Assembly (NCBI GenBank): GCA_010909165.1
Contig: VJWM01000016.1
Span: 186,001-250,000 of the forward strand
DNA from: Anthoceros angustus
Lineage: Eukaryota > Streptophyta > Anthocerotopsida > Anthocerotales > Anthocerotaceae
Length of the DNA stretch: 64,000 nucleotides
Reading direction: 5' to 3'
Shown here one piece after another: positions 34,741-47,909 of the stretch; the first letter of the stretch is position 1, and every line of letters starts with the position of its first letter. The notes under the pieces are model-generated. The model did no database searches, was not told where the DNA came from, and saw nothing but the letters and a program-made list of their open reading frames with translations. The position numbers and the translations under genes are program-made.

Positions 34741-37700
34741 GGAAGTACCGGCTCACGCAGCGTGGTTTCAACAGCCCTTGCAGGTTGTGGAGGCAAGAAT
34801 ATGTGTAATGGTGATTCTGTTGGAGAGCCCCGTCCAGAGTTTTCACCACCAAAATTACGATCATAGCTTGAGTGTCTAACAGGCGAAACCGTTCCCACTC
34901 CTCCCACATTGAAGGATCTGCTGTTAGGTTGAGAAGAAAGACCATAGTTTGCCCCTTCCACAGCTTGAAGTGGTGTTGGTCTTAGAGGTTGTGTAAGCTG
35001 GTTCACATTTGAGGGTCCAGTATCCGATGCACCGGTAAACACAAAGGTGTGAACCGATCCATTCCAAAACCCGTTGTTCTTATCCAGGGGCAAAAACCCA
35101 GATGCGCTGTTGCCACCTGCTGGGGAGGACACCAACTGTGAGCCAACAGGTGAAAGAGGATTTACTTGCCTATACGGTTGCAAACTTGGAATAGCTCCTA
35201 GAGACAGGCCTGTGCTGTCTGGTGCTAGATCTGGCTCCCCTTGAATCTCATCAGACAAAACTTCAGGAGACCTTCTTGTCATGCCAAGATCGCCACCACC
35301 AGCTTGTGCACCTGAGTAGTTTACAAGAATGTCATCGTCATCATCACTGTCGCTCAACACTATGACATCACCATGATCATTTGATCCTGCAATGGCCATG
35401 GACCGGCTTGTGTCAAATGGGCCAGAGGTATGGACTGCTGAGGGTCGCACCCCACCATTAGCGTAACCTGATCCATCACTGGGTTCTTGATTCACACTTC
35501 TTTCATCATCCCCATTTCCAACATTGACATTGCTGGCTGTTGCAGATGTACTTCTTGTGAGAACTGTTGGCTTTTGAGGACTTGGACCTATAACATTGTG
35601 TGAAGTTACGCCGTTGACGCGCTTAGATCCATTCCAAACACACTGTCCAACCCTGCTGCGTTTCAGTTTTATATTGGGAGGTCTTAGTCCACCATGAGAA
35701 GAAAGACCTTCTTCTACTTTTACTGTTACAAAATCAGGCTGAGCAGTGGCATTTTTGGCTGCGCCGTTGGACTGAACAATAGAGCCTTCTGGCGTGCGCC
35801 AAAGTTCTCCGGCACCGGCATCCCCCTCTAATTTGGGTCGCCAGAAACCATCAGCTTTCATCTCAACCTCAGTTACTTCCTCACTGTAACCTCTCATCTG
35901 CAAAAAAGTGCAACCAATAGGAAAAGAGTTCTAAATGGCAACCTGTAAAGACGTTTGAACGAAAAGAGTCCCTTGCCTGCAAAATTGCTCAATTTGATTT
36001 GATCCTTTCCTACTACACACACTTACCGCTGACGCCACTCGATTGAAGAAAGGATCAACAATCAAGTGCTCCAGAGAAAAGTTCTTCAGACAAATAGGGC
36101 ACTGCCACTGCAAATGATTCAACAGTTTCATTAGGGGTTAAAGTAACATCATGAAGAAAGATCTTTCCAGCTACACTCAATCTATGCACAACCTATACAA
36201 TCAAGCTAATCATGTCAGGGTCACATAACTTAACTTGGACATCCTGCAGGGTGCCACACAATTTTCAGAGACACAAACCAACTCCATTTGAACTGCAAAG
36301 TAGCCAGGCTAGAGAGGAACAACACCTTTCGTGCCCTTTGATTAACCCCCACCAAGGTCTCCAAATCAAAACATCCCATATGAGCACAGGGTCTAAACCT
36401 TCCTGCTGTCTTAATGCGCGAGCCACTCATCTGCATCGGACACACACTTCTTTTCCATTTACAAGAAAGAATCTGAGCAAACATGCTTTGCAGAACTTGC
36501 ATATAGCACCTCACTCCTGCCTAAAACAACTTTAAACTCAACCCATAGGACAATAGTGGCTTACAGGGCAGCGCAGGTTCACTGTAATTGAATCCAAAAC
36601 AACTAAATCATCATCTTCGCCATCTGCAGCTTCGGCAGCTCCACCAGTCACTGTGGCAGCGCCCAACGCCTCATCAATGTTCTCCCCCACGGATGCATCT
36701 GGGATTTTCTCTAGAACCTAAATGACAAGGTGAAACTCCCTTATTGAAAAAATGCAAAGCAACAGTGAAGGATAGGCAACATCCAAAAAATGAAAATGAA
36801 ATCAAGTATACCTGAGCCGTAGTCAAGCGGCGTATAATTCTGATCCCAACACAGAACTGACGAGCATCATTACTCCAGAGAGAAAATCGATTATCCCCAT
36901 CCTTTAGAAAGGTTGCAATCTGCAAGCAGTCAGTATTTTAACAGGTTATAGGTACAGAGAGTACAAAGTAGCACAATAAAATAAGTCCACATATTACATC
37001 TAATGACATGTTCACACACCCCAGGGCCTTCATCCCGACCATTTAGCCCCAGAGCTTGTTGCCCTGGTCGAGTTGTCACGCGAACTTGCATCCCTGAGAA
37101 CCAAGTGATAGGTGCTTGACATTAGGCCATGAATAGATCAAACAGGCTCTGAGAGCTACTTTTCAGACAATAATTTACATACCATTAATGCGTAAATCGG
37201 CAAATGTAGGCCAATGCATTCGGAAGGGCACCTTGTCATTGAGCAAGACACACCAGACCTGAAAATTTTACCAATTTAAAAAAAATTTGCCACAGTTCAG
37301 AAAGCGTACAATGCCACAGTGAGGAAGTGAACAACAAAATAATTAATCCCACTGAGCCTAGTGTCTGGGCACTTCCCCTCTAACCCATTGGACATGCTAG
37401 ATTCAACTCAAACAATTGCTGCTATGCATCTGAATCATTTTCTTTCAAACATACAGGCACCCCACCTGTAAATCATGATTGGGCTTGGTAATCAGCTCCC
37501 TCTCTGACCTTGAGATTCTGAAAACTTTTTCCACATTTTGCATTACCTGTGACCTGTCAATAAGGAGCCAGAACACAACATTTACCAACTCAGTACTCAC
37601 GTCTACAGGCGATGAGAGAGTGAGGGAAAAGACTCAGGACAAACCCTTCTATCTTCGGAGCCGAGCCTGACAGCTTTGTAGGTAAAAGGGGATTCCCAAG

Positions 37701-39833
37701 AGACACACAAAACCTAATCAACACCACACCAATCATATAAGCACACACACATGAAGGCTGTGTTGATTTTTAAATGCAAGTTGAAGGGCAGCTTTCGGTG
37801 TCAGCCTTTGAACAGGAGGGCTACAGGCTTACGGATCTCCTCGTGCTATTCGGCAAAGTTCGCAGTAGAACTGTGTAGGCACGGGAACAGTAGCATCTTC
37901 GACCTTCTCAGGAACGACCACACAGCCTATGTGTTGCCAGATGCTGCAGTTTTGGTCATCACACTGCAAAATTTGCAGACAAACTTAAAAGAGTCTAAAG
38001 TGTGAACCTCAACTGCAGAACTAAGAAAAATGAAAAATTTGCAATATGTGGGGGAGATCTGAGACTTCCAAAAACGGCCATGCACAGATTGCTTTAATCA
38101 GTACCTGAATCATGGTTCCTTGCTCAGAAGGATTTCCACACGGACATCTGGTCTCATTTTTCTCGACTATAACTTCATTATCAGGTTCCTCTGACCGAGC
38201 ACTACTTGATGCTGCTGCCCTCCCAGTTGCTAAATCAGGAGCTGCAGGGCCTTGAAGTTTCCTGAATCAAGCGAACAGTAAGACAACCAAATCGAGCTGA
38301 GCACGTTGATCTGGGGTTTCTACAGTGAGTCAATCAGAAACAAGTTGAGGGCCATTCGTACCTGTAAATGTCAGCAATGATTCTAGCGGCTTCCTCCCTC
38401 CCCGGTGTCCTCCCTCCTGTCCTTACAACTGTGGTGAACAGTCAAACAGGCAGGATAATGAAACTAGCAGATTTGACCAAACTGTTTGCCATATTTATAG
38501 AGTGCAATCAAACAAATGTAGATACCACAACTCTCACCCGCCTGTCTTTCACCAGGTGCAAAGACTGCCATGATCTTGTCCCTGAGCACCTATATACCAA
38601 TAGCATGAAAGTATAAATCATAACTAGAGTCAATCAAGTACACTGACAGATGCAGATACAGAAGCATACACCAAAAACTTTCGGAAGAAAACTACAGGAT
38701 GAAACATGTGATCCTAAAAGGCAGTCAAAACATTAGCTTGGCTAAACCTAGTACAAAATTTTCAGAGATTCAGACGAACTTCTGAGATGGTAAGTTCTGA
38801 GGATAAACAAAGCAACAGGGCATGGCTTTGGAGAACAGGCTAAAGATTGAAGAAAATCCAGCAAAGCTATCTACATCGGAGTGAGCACAGTGTGAACCAT
38901 AACCTGGCAGACAGTGTGAACAGCTAAGCCATTCTAGAGTCAACAACCGAGGCTAAGCAGTTTCATGTGTTTATAATCTGTTGGGCACTAACACTCGGCT
39001 ACAGGGCAACACAGAATGGCAAGACTCTGGAACAAAGCCGGACATATAGCAGAGGGCCGAGTTGCCACAAAATGCATCTAACCAAAGCACAAAGCAGGAT
39101 ATCCAAGGGTGCGTTGTCAAAAACTTTATCTGATCACGCAATAAAGTTGCTGGTGGAATACAAGACATGGACAACTTCTTTCATCGTGAGAGTTGACTCT
39201 CCAGTAAAGTCTGGAGGGCTAGGCAGTGTGCCGGCCAGTTTCACCAAACAGCTGAACGAGAGTAAGCTGTCAGCCAAGAACTAGCATGCCCGTTTATTCA
39301 TTTCTGTGACAGCCCAGAAATTCCCGCATAATAAGATTATAAGAAAATGTTCTGTGGCATGACTGACCACTGGGAGACCCGAAATGCTCAGAAATCATTC
39401 TCAGACTCCTGTAATTGCAGTCTCAGAAACAACCTATGCTGCGAAGAAATGCAGGAACAGAAAACACAACCGGCTTTCCAAGAATAGGATTTACTAGCAT
39501 GTTATGAGGCAGATAAGTCACAAGTACCAGAGGAGAGCAGAAGGGGAAGCAAAATGTTAGCTAACCTGCTTCTTGCCCTGCTTGGGCAGACCAAGGCGAT
39601 GCAGCACATCCTTCAGCTCTTTGATGCGAAATGTATCAAGCCTCTCCTGAAAGCAAAGAAGACACCAAGAGCGTAAGGGAGCGGCGTTCAGAAGCCTTCC
39701 ACACTCCTGCTTCCGAAACCGGTGAACCTCTGAGGTTGAGACGACAAAATTTCCAAAACCTTCTCAAAAAACACTGATCAGACTTAGAAGAGAATACCCG
39801 AGACACGGCCTCGAGGTCGTCTCTACCATCCAT
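34734..39833 (-). CDS. SIZ1: SIZ1-type E3 SUMO ligase (15 exons)
   Basis: Nuclear SP-RING SUMO E3 ligase. Exons fit with unbroken phase: 39833-39798, 39646-39566, 38589-38553, 38416-38362, 38261-38105, 37963-37833, 37713-37645, 37553-37466, 37258-37183, 37093-37020, 36919-36812, 36717-36565, 36430-36326, 36107-36027, 35897-34734; about 800 residues. In order: SAP domain ('[20 protein letters not shown]'), PHD finger (C-P-C, C-D-D-Q-N-C, H-I-G-C, C-E-L-C), PINIT region ('[16 protein letters not shown]'), SP-RING ('NLRCP', '[14 protein letters not shown]', 'WQCPICLKN') and a C-terminal SUMO-interacting motif ('[13 protein letters not shown]'). The start is the first Met; its 12-residue exon joins the SAP exon in phase. 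The frame stops at 34734 just after 'IFLPPQP', while the conserved 'SWFSLSLG' tail lies in the next frame (see findings). All other exons are intact, so the gene is probably expressed. Confidence 0.94.
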
Positions 39834-41262
39834 CTCCTCTATTAAGGATCAGTACCAGCTTCTCCACCACCAACAGCGGCACCTCATCGCGGAATGCGTC
39901 CTGGGATCGGTAGACGCTCGACAGAGGACGCTCCTACGTCTACCTATGATGCTGAGGCTATCTCCATGCCTTGCCAACCGACGTTCCCGTCCATAAACTC
40001 CGCAGAAAGGGTCCCGGCGACGGTCGCATAAGAAGCATTAGACGGTATCCCTGGTGCCCTAGCTCGTTGCGCATCCTTGGAGCTCCACAACATTTGTACG
40101 ACAGCCCGTCATGAACCAAACTAACCCAATTGCACCACAGGCAGACGGACAACGGCAGATCAAGAAGCAGCCCGCCTACGCAGCCCCAGACCGGCCGCTG
40201 GAATTGAGAGGACCCAGGTTGGAGCAGTCGACGGGTTGACACACACACCCGGCAGCCCAATTCGACGACTGGCAGTCCCAGCTGCACCCTGCGCCCCGCG
40301 CCCCGACAATACTACCTTGGCGAGCCCTGCTGTGGGGCAATGCAATCCCAGAGTCCAAAATAATTCTGCTTCCACCCCTGATGCATATATAGCTTGGAAG
40401 GGAAGATTGTCACGGTACCCAGCGAGCCAGTAGTGCTACAAGCACAATTACCAGGTTAAGGTGGTGAGAAGGTCGCGTATCCGGCAGCCGTGAACAGATC
40501 TCTCCAGCATGCACAGCATCGTGCAAGGTACAGCAAGCCTCGGTAATCGGCATCACCAGGCCATTGATCGCGTCTCCTTGCTGCAGCAAGTGTGAAAACC
40601 TACCGGCTTCGTTCTGATATTGTCAGTCCCCGGCTCACAATTACCTCACATTCACCCAAACAAGCATAATATAAGATCATAGTGTACCATTCACCACATG
40701 GTCGATCAAAACCAGCTATAAGTAGAGGTAGGGAATGAACAAAGACCCTGGATCCAACTCCTTCTCAGCTTTCTTAGTGTGACTCGAAAGTCACAATAAG
40801 AAAGTGGTGATCAGATACTAAGAGTCACACTAAAAAGAACTCATATTCCATACCTGAAGTCGTTTACATTGTCATCTATATTATCATTTCCTGGGAGATG
40901 AAAGAGTTGACATATCGCTGGGTTATTGAAGATGTATCTCCTCCTGTAATAGTCATCACCATAAGGATTGCTCCAGCCAGTACTTGAAGTCGCCTACAAC
41001 AGTAGTCCATACTTGTGAGGATTGCTTTCAACCAGCACCTGAAAGTCGCCTATGACGCTGCCCACACAGTCCGTCAGGCCGGAGGTGATGGAAGATATAC
41101 CCCTGAAATCGTCCAAGATTTGCGCATCTCCTGTTGTCGTCGCATGGTCGATGTCCTCGTTGTCGGGATGGTTCTCCCGCTAATGCTCTCTATAGGGCAG
41201 GAAGGTTGTCCGCTAATGGTTCTCTAGAGGGCAGGGCAGCAAGCAAGTCAGTCTCTCCTTAT
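39834..41262. other. upstream region of SIZ1
   Basis: Expected to hold the SIZ1 5' untranslated region and promoter. Open frames at 39958-40433 overlap each other on both strands and carry no motif. No clear TATA box could be assigned. Confidence 0.4.
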
Positions 41263-41403
41263 CGCACGAAAGTAGTGAAGTAAGATACAGGCAACCCTAG
41301 AGACTTCCTCCTCTCGCAAGAAAGTAGTGAAGTAATATACAAGCAACCCTAGAGAATTTCTCCTCTCGCAAGAAAGTAGTGAAGCAGGGTAAAGGTAACC
41401 CTA
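41263..41403 (+). repeat. 52-bp tandem repeat, ~2.7 copies
   Basis: Units start at 41263, 41315 and 41367 with 'cgcaagaaagtagtgaag' (first unit has cgcacg) and share 'gcaaccctagaga'. The last unit is truncated. Confidence 0.9.
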
Positions 41404-44400
41404 CTCCATACCGAATATTGGTCCATTGAATATTGAAAGCAGGTATCGCGTGCCATAAGGTGGAAAGTCGTTCTTATTCAAGAGTTTCTTTTTGATTAAT
41501 GATCATGTGTCTTCCTTGGAGGGGAGACCACAATGCAATGTTTGAGTTGTATGAGTATATTTGCTTAATCCAAATTGTGATTCATGGCTTTTTACAATTC
41601 ATGGCTTTTTCAAACAAATTCTCAAAATCCAGACGGATTCAACTCTACACCTCTTTAACACATTGAGGGACTATTTTTATGAAACCCTTTTTTTTTTTTT
41701 TATGAAAAGAATAGAGAAGACGTTATTAATAGACGAGATGGGAAATCTCATCTACCCTTGAAGTCCAAGGAGGAACAACTCAAAAAGGACTAATGGTAAA
41801 AGGGGAAGTCCTCGTCCCCTCGAATGCCTTTCCCGTAACTACCTACTGCACCAATGATATGACTATTTTTATTGGCATATGACATATCATATTCTTCTCA
41901 ATACAACATTGCAAACTAGTGTACAATCATAATGTCACGCTAAGCCACATTATTTTATCAATTCACCATATGGGTTCATCATTGTCTTTAGTTGTATGGG
42001 TTCATCATTGTCTTTAGTTGTACGGCTCTCTTGTACAAACTAATTAACATGGGTAGTATAAGAGCTCCACCTTCTCAATCTTTGTGGGTATAAATAATTA
42101 CCTACGGTAATTTTTTTTTTTTGTGAATGGATGGGGTATTTACATTCCACTTACTGTAGAGGACCCTGGAGCGCCTCATAAAAGAATAGTAGACTACAAT
42201 GCCCAAGAGAGCCTCACAACAGTAGCTTCGGATAGAGATCATATATCAAGCAGCCACATAGGCCCTTACATTAGCTCTTTTTGGGAGCATAGATCAGAAT
42301 TTCATGATTCTAGCAGTCCTCTAGGCCCTTTTTTCCAGCAGAGATCATATATTTAGCAGCCCCATAGGCCCTTACATGAGCCCTTTTTGCGAGCATAGAT
42401 CATAATTTCATGATTCTACCAGTCCTATAGGCCTTTTTAGCGAGTAGAGATCGTTCATGATCTAAGCGAAAAGCTTCACAACAACAACTTTTTTGCGGGC
42501 GAGACATCAAAGATGCCCCAAAAACCTTACAAAAGCAGCACTTTTTACAGGCGAGACAAAAAAATCATATATTTGGCAACAATGAAGGGCTTGTTGGACG
42601 AGGTAAGCACTTGCATTCATATGAGCACTTCTCAACTGACAACCAAGTCAAATAAATCTAATATGGAAATATAGGGTCAATAGGAGAGAATAACACGCAA
42701 ATTCCTCACTCATCGCTCTCGGAGTCGTAGCTTTGGCCTCTTTACAACACTATTGTATCATATATCTAGAGGACAAGCTATGATGTGAGCTTGACCTCTG
42801 TGAAAGGGTCTATATACACTAGCCCTTGGCATCAGCATATTATTAAGATATCCTATTGGCATCAACATATGCCGAAAATATCCTAAGAATACACTATCGT
42901 AAAGCATATTACTTGTGATTACTCACTTAGCTATTTCTAACCATGTTTAATTAACACTAATCACTAAGTAGCATAATCAATTTAGATTAATTAATATTGA
43001 TTACTTACTAAAAATAATTAATGAGATTAATTAAAACTACTCAAACACTAAACCCTAACGCTCAAATTAGTGTCATATGGCATGACTGGCTCCACAATAG
43101 CAGCCCTTTTTGCGGGCGAATCAATGGGCGGTCCGCATGGGATTTACAATGTTGCAAGCCTCCAAGGGCCATCTACATACATGTAGTTGGTACCCTATCC
43201 CTAATTTAATCTGGAGGCTCGCTTATTACATAATAGTATTTTTAATCGTATACTTAATAACTACGAGTCTTCAAAGAAGAAGTTTGCGTAGTATTAAAGA
43301 GTTTAATCTTCTACAACTTTTATAAGGACACATACAAACTCCTCGTTGGTGTGTAGTTCACATAGTTTGTGAACAAGGTAGTTTTTAAACATTCTTCAAT
43401 TTCTCTTTGATTATGAATCAATTGACTGTCCAACCAAAAGTGGTACGGACTAATGTGTGTTGATTAATTGATAATGAGAAATTCAAATTATTCTTAAGAA
43501 GTCCTGAGAAGTATTGTAGGAGATATTTTAGGTAATTTATTTGACCAGTAATTCAGTATATAATATTATTTCATTTAAAAACTAAAACAAACCGTAAAAC
43601 TTCATAATTGCTAAAGTTAGTATTGGTTCCCTTTAGAGTTTATAAGAATAAGAAGTAATCAAGTTCTAGTTCACGACCATGAAAGTGAGAAATGATTGAA
43701 ACTATCTCGAAGTGGTACCTATATGGTTTTACTTTGAGAAATGTTTCTTTCATAAAACAATTTATTTAGAGCTGAGAATCTACAATATGAGATTTAATAT
43801 CGTACCTCCAGGGGTAGGTTGATAGGTTAATGCCAAAATGATTATTTTTTGGAAAAAAAGGTTCAACATAAATATTTATATTTTTCAAAATTTCACTATT
43901 TATGAAAATTAATTTTTATCAAATTTAAAATTTTATTAGAATACATAGATATCTATATGGAACTAATAGATATGTCTAGACCTCCCCTAAACAGGCTCTA
44001 ATTTTTCACACCTAGTTTCCTTGTTTTCGGCATCTTAAACTCAAAACTTTTTACACATTGTTGTGCACAAAGTACTTTTGTGTACTTTTTTTGATATGGG
44101 TTAGGCTTAAGAGCTCGAGTTAGTATTTTATCTTCTTGTCCACAAGTCATGATAGTGAATAGGTTTTTGACAAACCTTTTGAGATGATGATGCCCCCTCA
44201 ATAACAATTGTATAAAGAAAAACTATACCAAGTTATGCTACTATTGTATATCAAGATTTGAAGATGTTTGGAATTGAATTGAAATTTTATTAAAAAAAAA
44301 GATGAAAAATCCATCTACCCCGAACCGATGGAAAACAACCCACTAAAGGGCCAAGAGCCAGGGGCTAGCCCCCACAAATGCTAACTCCATTATCGAGGCA

Positions 44401-44781
44401 ATAGTGAATTCCGGGATTGCGCCTAATAAGAGGGTTATCTCCATTTCCAACTCATCGATTCCGTACCGAATTTATTTCAATTGATTGAAATTACGATGAA
44501 CAAAGTGAGTTGTCGCGTCCCCCCAAGTTGGTATTTATTCACTCTAGTGAGCTCCTCCCACCTTGGATGTATGCTCATGAGGGTTCAGGGATTAGGGTTC
44601 ACAGGGAAGGGGAAGGGGTATCGCTCCATCTAAAACGAACAAGAATCCTCCCTTGAGGCACTCCCTTGACATGGTAGCCCGGAGTTCACCAACCTTTTGG
44701 TCGGATCACTACAGGGATGGAGTATCGCTCCATCTAAAACGATGTCGGTATTCAGCAGTTCTAAGCAAATCAACCCCACAT
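41404..44781. other. AT-rich intergenic DNA, no gene recognised
   Basis: Distinctly AT-richer than the flanks, with poly-T runs (41688-41700, 42111-42121) and poly-A near 44292. Around 42180-42480 a phrase of the type 'cataggcccttacat...gagatcat' recurs about three times. Two A-rich sites (41700-41760, 44285-44325) share a 'gatg(g)gaaa-tc-catctacc' phrase and may be 3' ends of old retroelements. A 21-bp direct repeat lies at 44618-44638 and 44722-44742. Confidence 0.5.
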
Positions 44782-44973
44782 CTACCATCGCAAACACCGA
44801 CGGCCAATGATCACAAGTCCGTGATCACATGATACCGCTGCAACGTACCCTGTACAAGGCATACACTCACCCTCGTACAGAGGCGTGCCTCTGTTCAGTG
44901 AGTCGTAAAAAGGCGGAGGCCAATCCAAGAGTGGGACAGAAAGAGTCTGCTTCTGCTTCTGCTTCTTTGGCAT
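44782..44973 (-). other. possible orphan first exon
   Basis: A minus-strand Met codon at 44973 opens 'MPKKQKQKQTLSVPLLDWPP' and continues through 'FYDSLNRGTPLYEG' to a strong donor-like 'gagg|gtgagt' near 44871. Residue use and the donor suggest a genuine first coding exon, but I find no following exon in the repeat-like DNA downstream and do not recognise the family. It lies just beyond the 3' end of the PEP mutase-like gene. Confidence 0.3.
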
Positions 44974-45050
44974 GAGAGCCTGATTTTCATGTCAGTCAAA
45001 GGACTAAAAATTGGACCCGCAAAACTCTTCCGTACTCTGCTTCAGCTGTT

Positions 45051-47542
45051 TCACTCCAGAAAGACTTGGAAGCGTTCACCGCGGCGATCCGTAACGTCGA
45101 TAAGCAACTGCCCGCTTTCCAGCTTCCCCTTCGATTTCACGGCTGCTTCATCCAGCATGGCGCGCAAATTCAGCCCTGCAACGCCTGCGCACGGACGACA
45201 TAGCACGAGGAGGCGTTAGGTTCGGTGACGCCGTACCCGGGAATATGAGTCACAGCAAATCGTCATGCGCCGGGCTCACCTGGCACAGTGGCCGCTAATC
45301 CATCCAGAAACCCGGCCTGCAAAGCAAGTGGAAGGGTTAGGGCACAGTTGGCATGCACTGGCACCACAGGGAAATACTGCAGCACGAGTTAGTACCGGGA
45401 TTTTGATGTCGAGCTTGGTGGAACCGCTGCTTCCCGTGACAATGACTCGAAGCTTCCGTGACCAGAGCTTCTCAAGGGTGTCCCTCAAGCCTCCCTTTTG
45501 TTGAGCTGGCAACACCTCTGGTTCCATCACGTCCGGCTTCACGGGCTGGGAGGTAGCAGTGCTCGCCCACTCTGACCCACTTCTGAAGCCAGCATCATAT
45601 TTCGCATTGTCGCGGTCGAAGCTCGGGTAGCTAGTGCTTGGTGTACCATATCCGGCGTATGTGCTGGGCTCCTGGGTTGGGAAGAAGTCTGGAACCTTCT
45701 CCTGGAAAGGGGGGGCTGATGGGGAGGTATCTGCATCATTTGGGGCATGTGAGGGAGTAATGTAAGGTACTTACAGCAGCACCACATGGAAGGGGCTCAC
45801 TTTGATCATGACACAAGACTGACCTGCGGCAGCATTCCGTGCAATAGATGCGTAGTAGTCATCCTCGGCATAGTATCTGCTGAAGCCCACGACTTCCTTG
45901 ATTTCCTCAAACTTTGGCAAGTCTCCGGGAGGGGGTAGGCGTCCGCTCTTAATGGCTTTCAGAGCATCCTGGAAGCAGGTGTGATTGTATCAGCACCTGT
46001 ATGGTAGGGTGGAAGTGCGGAATCACACATGGAAGGAACTGTACCTGCATGGCTCGAATGGAGACTCCAACCAGTGATAGGGGGTAGGCAACGAGTTTGA
46101 AACCAAGCTGGTCAAGCTCGAAGGGTGGCAGGATAGGTGTCTTCCCTCCCCCTTCTAACATGCTCGCCTGTCCAGTATACCAACAGGAGTGAGTTAGGAA
46201 ACATGAGCAACAGGAGTTGGAGAAGAGATGGTAACTTCCCTCCAACGGCACGGGTGGGGTGTCTGGGGCACTTGCGTACCATCTTCGGCACGCCGGGAAG
46301 AAGCCTGGCAAAGGCAGCCATCTCTTCCTTTGATGTGAGTGCATCGATGAAGAGCACATCAGCTCCTGCATCTGCAAATGCCTTTACCCTCCACAAGGCT
46401 TCGTCCAGAGAAACTGCTTGGCGAGCATCAGTCCGAGCAACGATCACGATGTCTGAACTTGCTTCAATTCTGGCATCAACCGCAGCTCTGATTTTGGCAA
46501 CCGCCTCTTCACGAGGAATCACCCTCCTTCCATTAGTATGGCCACATGCTTTTGGAGAAACCTACAAAGAGGACAAACAGAATGTAAAACCAGGATAGTC
46601 CGTAACACCACACGACATGCATCACCACGTCTGGGGTTAGTCAAGCAGCAAGTTGCCAGGCTGAAGCTGGGACTACCTGATCTTCTAGAATGATACCAGC
46701 CAAGCCGGCTTGGTGGTAGCCCTTCACCGTCCTCTTCACATTCAGAGCATTTCCGTAACCATTATCCCCATCACCAATCACAGGTATGGACACTGCTGCT
46801 GTGATTTGACGGGCCTGGTCTACCATCTCGCCGTACGAGATGAGTCCAGCATCTGCAGCGGCTAACTTCACTGCAGACACTGCGAAGCCTGCCAAAGCAT
46901 CGACCACCTTTCAAAAGGAATTCCATCAGTTCGGCGATGATTCAACAACAGCAACCTGCTGCAGGCAGATGCCCGAAGTGCACTCCCGAAGCACGTGTGT
47001 TCCATACCCATAGCCATTCAAAAACAAGGACAAAGTCACTGACCACTCATGAAAGCATAGTTGAATCCAGCCAGCTCCACAAGCTTCGCACTCAACGCAT
47101 CGTGACAGGCAGGCCCTTGATGCACTCCCGGGGTGTTCAAAAGGCGTCGCAAAACAATAGCGGAGGATTCCCTTGGCAGGTCGCCTCCACTCTGCGTGCT
47201 TCCTCGAATAATCGATCTACCACTGGCACTTCTACAGTATGGCTTTCTACTTGTCTTAGCCAACGCCAAGCGTGTGAAATTCCTCGAGCTACACACGCCT
47301 TGTGAACTATCATTCTCAGGATCCCTCACACAGCAAGCCCTGGCCACTTTGCTGCGGCACCCTTCATTGTCAAGAATCGCAAAGCTTCCACACCCATACC
47401 GCTGCGCGATCGTTGAAGAGGGCGAATTCATGCTGCCCTGATTCATCACACTCTGCCTACACGTAGGCCAGGAGGAAGCTCCAAGGAGAGCATCCACAGC
47501 CATGTTCTGTATGGGGCAGATGCGCAATCGCCCACAATCCAA
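45051..47542 (-). CDS. PEP mutase / isocitrate lyase superfamily protein, probably plastid-targeted
   Basis: Eight exons in phase: 47542-47044, 46888-46677, 46561-46280, 46167-46045, 45968-45824, 45730-45396, 45316-45280, 45175-45051. The barrel signature is complete: 'CHDALSAKLVELAGFNYAF', 'MSGFAVSAVKL' (created by the first splice), 'ISYGEMVDQ', 'VIGDGDNGYGN' and 'IILEDQ' for the metal, 'SPKACGH' for the active-site loop, 'VARTDA', 'VLFIDAL' and 'YPLSLVGVSIRAMQ'. Plant members are annotated carboxyvinyl-carboxyphosphonate phosphorylmutase-like; their in vivo substrate is not settled. The first exon adds a Ser/Arg-rich N-terminus that fits a chloroplast transit peptide. The Met choice (47542) is uncertain, with later in-frame Met codons possible. 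After the barrel a roughly 190-residue C-terminal region ('LEKLWSRKLRVIV', 'AGFLDGLAATVPG', ending 'ERFQVFLE') resembles the long plant subgroup. No defects seen. Confidence 0.92.
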
Positions 47543-47909
47543 TACGCGCTAATTTCGGCCGCGCGGCCAACGCGACCAGCTCCGAAGGTGGAGGTTCAGG
47601 GTTCTATACATCACCACTGCCAAGCTGCCATGTGGACAGCGTTAGCGCCTGGACACCTGGAGCGGCTTGTCAGGGCTGATTTACCGCCTACAGGTATTTA
47701 TGTATTTATGAAATATGTATTATACAATTTTTTGTTCTAGTTGTAGAGCTGGAGGACATACCATGCTGGAATTGCAGACCCAGTAGCGCTATTCCAGCAT
47801 ATCATGTCCACAAGCGGTTACATGCAGTTTTCATGTAAGGCTCTTGGCAGCTCTGGTACAGGCCAAAAGTGGAGCTATCCTAAACGACCATGGCGTTACC
47901 ACGGCACTC
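47543..47909 (-). promoter_or_regulatory. short spacer: SUVH4-like 3' end and PEP mutase promoter
   Basis: Only 367 bp separate the SUVH4-like stop codon from the chosen start of the PEP mutase-like gene on the same strand, so the 3' untranslated region of one and the promoter of the other must share it. An AT-rich block at 47695-47740 ('tatttatgaaatatgtatta') is the best candidate for core promoter or polyadenylation signals. Inference only. Confidence 0.4.

Noticed and set aside
40160-40433. Short frames on both strands upstream of SIZ1
   Set aside because: They overlap one another in several phases and have no motif; more likely 5' untranslated or promoter DNA.
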